Shown in pieces: positions 60,721 to 64,000 of a stretch of DNA of 64,000 nt (its first letter is position 1; each line of letters begins with the position of its first letter). Under the pieces are notes generated by a model, which was not told where the DNA came from, searched no databases, and saw only the letters and a list, made by a program, of their open reading frames with translations. A program made the translations under genes and the position numbers. The DNA comes from Archilochus colubris (taxonomy: Eukaryota; Chordata; Aves; Apodiformes; Trochilidae): contig CM041090.1 of NCBI GenBank assembly GCA_023079485.1, forward strand, positions 35,800,874-35,864,873, given 5' to 3'.

Positions 60721-63474
60721 CATATATAACCACAGATGCTCTCACCAGCCCTATCCAGTTCTAATCCTTCCTGCTAGACTCTCTGGCTCGGTACTGTCTA
60801 ATGGCAGCCATTTCCCACAGGTAACTTGCACTCTGCATCGCCATGGGGCTGAGTGGGTAATTCTGCCCAGTATTGCCTTTCAGTGTTACTGGAAGCTCCT
60901 GCCTGGTGAGGAGGGGGAGCAGGAAAGCCTGATTTACATTCCCTGCACCATTTCATAGAGGGTGATGGTGCTTTCTGGAGACTTTTCTCTTTGTCTTTTT
61001 TCTTTTTAGCATGTTGCCTGCCTTTTCTCCCTCCCACACTTCTAATTTTTCAGTCTCTATTCAAAGACACCTTGCTGTGTCTTAGCATTTCTATTATCCC
61101 TTCTATAGCTCTTCTTTTTTTCCAATATCATTTCTGGAAATGTAGGAATGGAAGGACTCAGGAGACTGTTCAAAATCCATCAGCCTCCATCTTAGAACTA
61201 GTGTGAAGCTTTCTCCCTCTCTGTTGCAGTCACTCCCACTTCTGAGGGATGAAAACTTCACCTGTTAATGTGGTGTCTGATCTCTGTAGCTCAGATTAGA
61301 GCTTTCTGTCCTTGTGGTCACCCAAGAGGTTTTCCACCCACTAGCTCTGCATGAGGCTGATGTAGAGGGCACTCTGTATCCCTCATAGGGTCTCCTTGAA
61401 CTGCAAAAACCGATGTTTTTCTCTTCTTCCTAAAAGATGCCTTCCTCTGTCCCCTTGTTCAGATAGAAATTTCGGTACCTCTGATCTGTGAAATGGTGAA
61501 AAACTCGCAAGGTTGTATCCTAAGGACTTTCTGTCCCATTCTTTAAACATCCTTGGGGGGTTTTTTTTGCTCTCCTAACCAACCCTGTGCAGGAAAGACC
61601 ACAAAGCCTCAACGAGTCGCTTTCCAGGCAGTGACATCTGACCACTCATTAAGCAGAGAGAGCAAATCTGTGCCCAAACTGGCCAGCTGTTTTCACACAC
61701 AGATCCAACAGAGAGATGCAGATTGGGATAGATGTCTCAGCTTGTATCCATGGCATGAACACAGATAATACCTTCACTTCCCCAGGATTCAATCATTATG
61801 GTGCTGCTGGTGGTGCTGGCCAGAACCTGCCTGCAGAGATGTTTTTGCCTAAGAAGGAGAGGTCACCATGGATAAGTTTTTCCTAGCACATTCAGTGAGA
61901 TTTCACCTCTTTACCTCTTAAAAGACTGGTTGTTTCAGAGTGACTGCAGTTCACTGATTTCTGGTCCACTTGCCCTCCTGCTAAGTTGGCCACAGAGGAG
62001 AGTGGCCTGGGCAGCCCTTGTGCTCCCTAAAAGGGAGGTTTGCAATTGAGAGAGACTTTGACAAGGCAGAAGGCTGACTGGGGTAGCACTATAGTCTGAG
62101 ACAAGGATGGGAATGCCAAAGTCCCCAGTGGGGACTTAGCAGAGTAAGGTTACCTACACTGCTCTCTTGGTGTCACCCAGGTCCCATGGGATGTGCAGCT
62201 CCCATCTCATAGGTTGATGGGGAGGTGAGGGACAGCTCTGCCATTGACAAAGCAGCACAGGAGTGTCAGCTGTGGCTGTGTGAGGGCAGAGAAAAACCCA
62301 GACTGAAGTCATACAGGGGGGGGCAGGGAGAAGAGGATCTGCCTACACTGGCAGATGCTCTGCTGGGGCGAGCAGAGGTGGAAACGGGCAGGACAGCTCT
62401 GCCAGAGGAGACATGGAGGGGTCACTTGCTCCAGCTCACATCATGACAACAGTGAAAGAAATCCAGCTACAGACATGGACTTTCATCTTGATGCTGTTCT
62501 CTTTGCTCTTTATTATCAGGAAGCTCCCGTTTGTGAGATTAAAGCTCCAAGAAGGCTCCAGAGTCCCAGCCTTAGTGATGCCTCTTCCAATCACTGAGAA
62601 GCAGTAACCAGAAAGTCTGAACAGTTCAACGCACAGACCGCCAGCTAGAGGAGAAGACTAAAGGCCAACTATTATCAAATATCCTGCAAATGTGTGCAGC
62701 CCAAAACAGCTACAAGGTGCCTGCAGGGTGGAGGAATTCATATGGCTGGAGATGGACTGGAAAGCAGCAAGGAGCAATGTCAAAATCAAAGGAGGGTTTG
62801 ATGGACGAAGGGGCAAATTTTACACAGTCGGGGCAAAGAGCTGACCTTTCTTATCTGTGGCATTGCTGAAAGGGAAGATTTCAAAGAACAGCAGGATAGA
62901 CACAAACAAAGCAAATAACGAGGAAAAAAAAAGTATTTGTCTTCTTTGCATTCCGGTATCCTGAGACAGTCAGTACCAGAGAGTCCGGCCAGAGGCCAGT
63001 CCATCCAGAGGATGCAGTCAGCTCCTTTACACAGAGCCAGAAATAAGCAGCCTGGATCAGCTACACCTGAACCAGCCCAAACAGATGTGCATCTAAGCAG
63101 GGTTAAAATCCCAGAGCTGGAGAGTCCACCCCCTCCCCTGACAATCCATTCCAGAATTCAACACATCACATCCAGGAGGTTTTTTCAAACATTGAAGCTA
63201 TGTCTTTCCTTGCTATAATTTCAAGAAATTGTCTTTTCTCCCATCCACTACAGACATGGGAAACAGATTACTCTGGCTATCTCTGCAGCTACATTTGACA
63301 TGTTTAGAGTCAGTTATTGCACCTGCATTTTTATCACTCTCCCTGACCAAGGCTTCTGAAAGGACCCTTTTACCACAGAAGCTGACAAGACTCTCTAATG
63401 GTGTCATCCTATAAAAAAACCACCCGTCTGAGCAAGGCCAGGGCACAAGTCTCAGTTTATGGTCTAAATCCTAA
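60721..63474. other. Unique noncoding sequence
   Basis: No recognised gene or repeat in about 2.75 kb. The largest frames (about 80-93 codons) overlap on both strands and lack features. Confidence 0.5.
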
Positions 63475-63545
63475 AGAGGCTCTGTGACTTTCCCAAGGTC
63501 AGATGGCAATCCTTGGAGACAAGCAAGCTGCATCTCCAGCTCTCC
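63475..63545 (-). mobile_element. Possible MIR (CORE-SINE) relict
   Basis: 'gaggctctgtgactttccca' followed by 'aggtcagatggc' resembles reverse-complement MIR ('gaggttaagtgacttgcccaaggtcacacagc'). The match is about 35 bp long and diverged. Confidence 0.35.
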
Positions 63546-64000
63546 CTCTCTTCCAAACCCACCTGCTGGACTCTCCCCAGGCAGCCGGGTGAGAACTGAG
63601 TGTTACAGGCTCTGTTCCTCCAAATGACTCACTTGCTCAGTGTTTTCAAAATGTGGGGAAGGAGGTGACTCAGAAACTGCTCCTCAATAAATAAATCATG
63701 GGTTGTTCACAAGGGTTGAGCTCCAAAAGGACAGTGAGTCTTTTCAGCACTGTACAAGCAGCTTGGGTTATACCTCCCCACTGCTTTGTGGCTGGAGCCT
63801 CTTCAACATCTGCCAGACTATTTAAGATAATCTGCCTGGTTTATCTGGCGAGTGGTGTTACGAGATTGTCTGAGGGCATTGTCCAAAAGGAAAGCCCCTG
63901 ATTTTTAAACACATAATAACGAATGGCCTCTCCCCAGATCTCTCCAGAGGCAGCAGGTCTGAGAGGTGTGATTTTGCAGACAGGGAGTGAGGCCCAGGGA
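63546..64000. other. Unique noncoding sequence to the window edge
   Basis: No gene or repeat recognised, and no open frame of note crosses the right edge. Confidence 0.5.

Noticed and set aside
1..64000. CRISPR arrays, operons, bacterial promoters, phage or plasmid features
   Set aside because: No regularly spaced direct repeats or gene-dense coding organisation. The CR1 repeats place the window in a vertebrate, most likely bird, genome.

Overview
This window looks like a piece of a bird nuclear genome. At least 15 degenerate CR1 retrotransposon fragments carry the avian-type 3' end, in which a 'ccttccaaccc' block is followed by an 'attctatgatt'-like tail. They lie on both strands and cover roughly 4 kb, about 6% of the window. 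One further degenerate element (57485-58031) resembles a family common in bird genomes. CpG is sparse, and there are no operons, ribosome-binding sites or dense long ORFs, so the sequence is not prokaryotic. The species cannot be fixed from sequence alone.

No host protein-coding gene, rRNA or tRNA gene, or CpG-island promoter could be supported. The longest open frames (175-185 codons) are either CR1 ORF2 remnant (40142-40699, minus) or about what chance gives in 64 kb of this composition. The window therefore reads as a gene desert or the inside of one or more large introns.

Layout. 1-7.8 kb: unique sequence with a poly-T tract, an A-rich tract and a CpG-containing, homeodomain-site-rich patch near 7.3-7.44 kb. 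7.8-9.2 kb: two plus-strand CR1 fragments, the second about 0.6 kb. 9.2-19.7 kb: unique sequence with low-complexity tracts. 19.7-24.85 kb: three plus-strand CR1 fragments. 24.85-35.9 kb: unique sequence, a purine microsatellite and an LTR-like promoter element at about 29.88-30.24 kb. 36.0-36.4 kb: a minus-strand CR1 whose 3' end is joined directly to an ORF2 segment from upstream of the reverse transcriptase. 40.05-40.74 kb: the best preserved CR1, minus strand, with an open ORF2 C-terminus. 44.6-57 kb: six more recognisable CR1 fragments, one very old one and a possible MIR relict. 57.5-58.0 kb: the avian repeat of uncertain class. 59.9 kb: a GATA/GACA microsatellite. 60.55-60.72 kb: a very old amniote CR1/L3-type relict. 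63.48-63.54 kb: a second possible MIR relict.

No cooperating gene system is visible. The observations most worth checking are several candidate conserved noncoding elements, one 120-bp exon-like segment near 55.7 kb, one small transmembrane-type ORF near 4.04 kb, the LTR-like element near 30 kb, and the structures of the CR1 copies at 36 and 40 kb. Repeat family names come from recognition by eye, without a database search.
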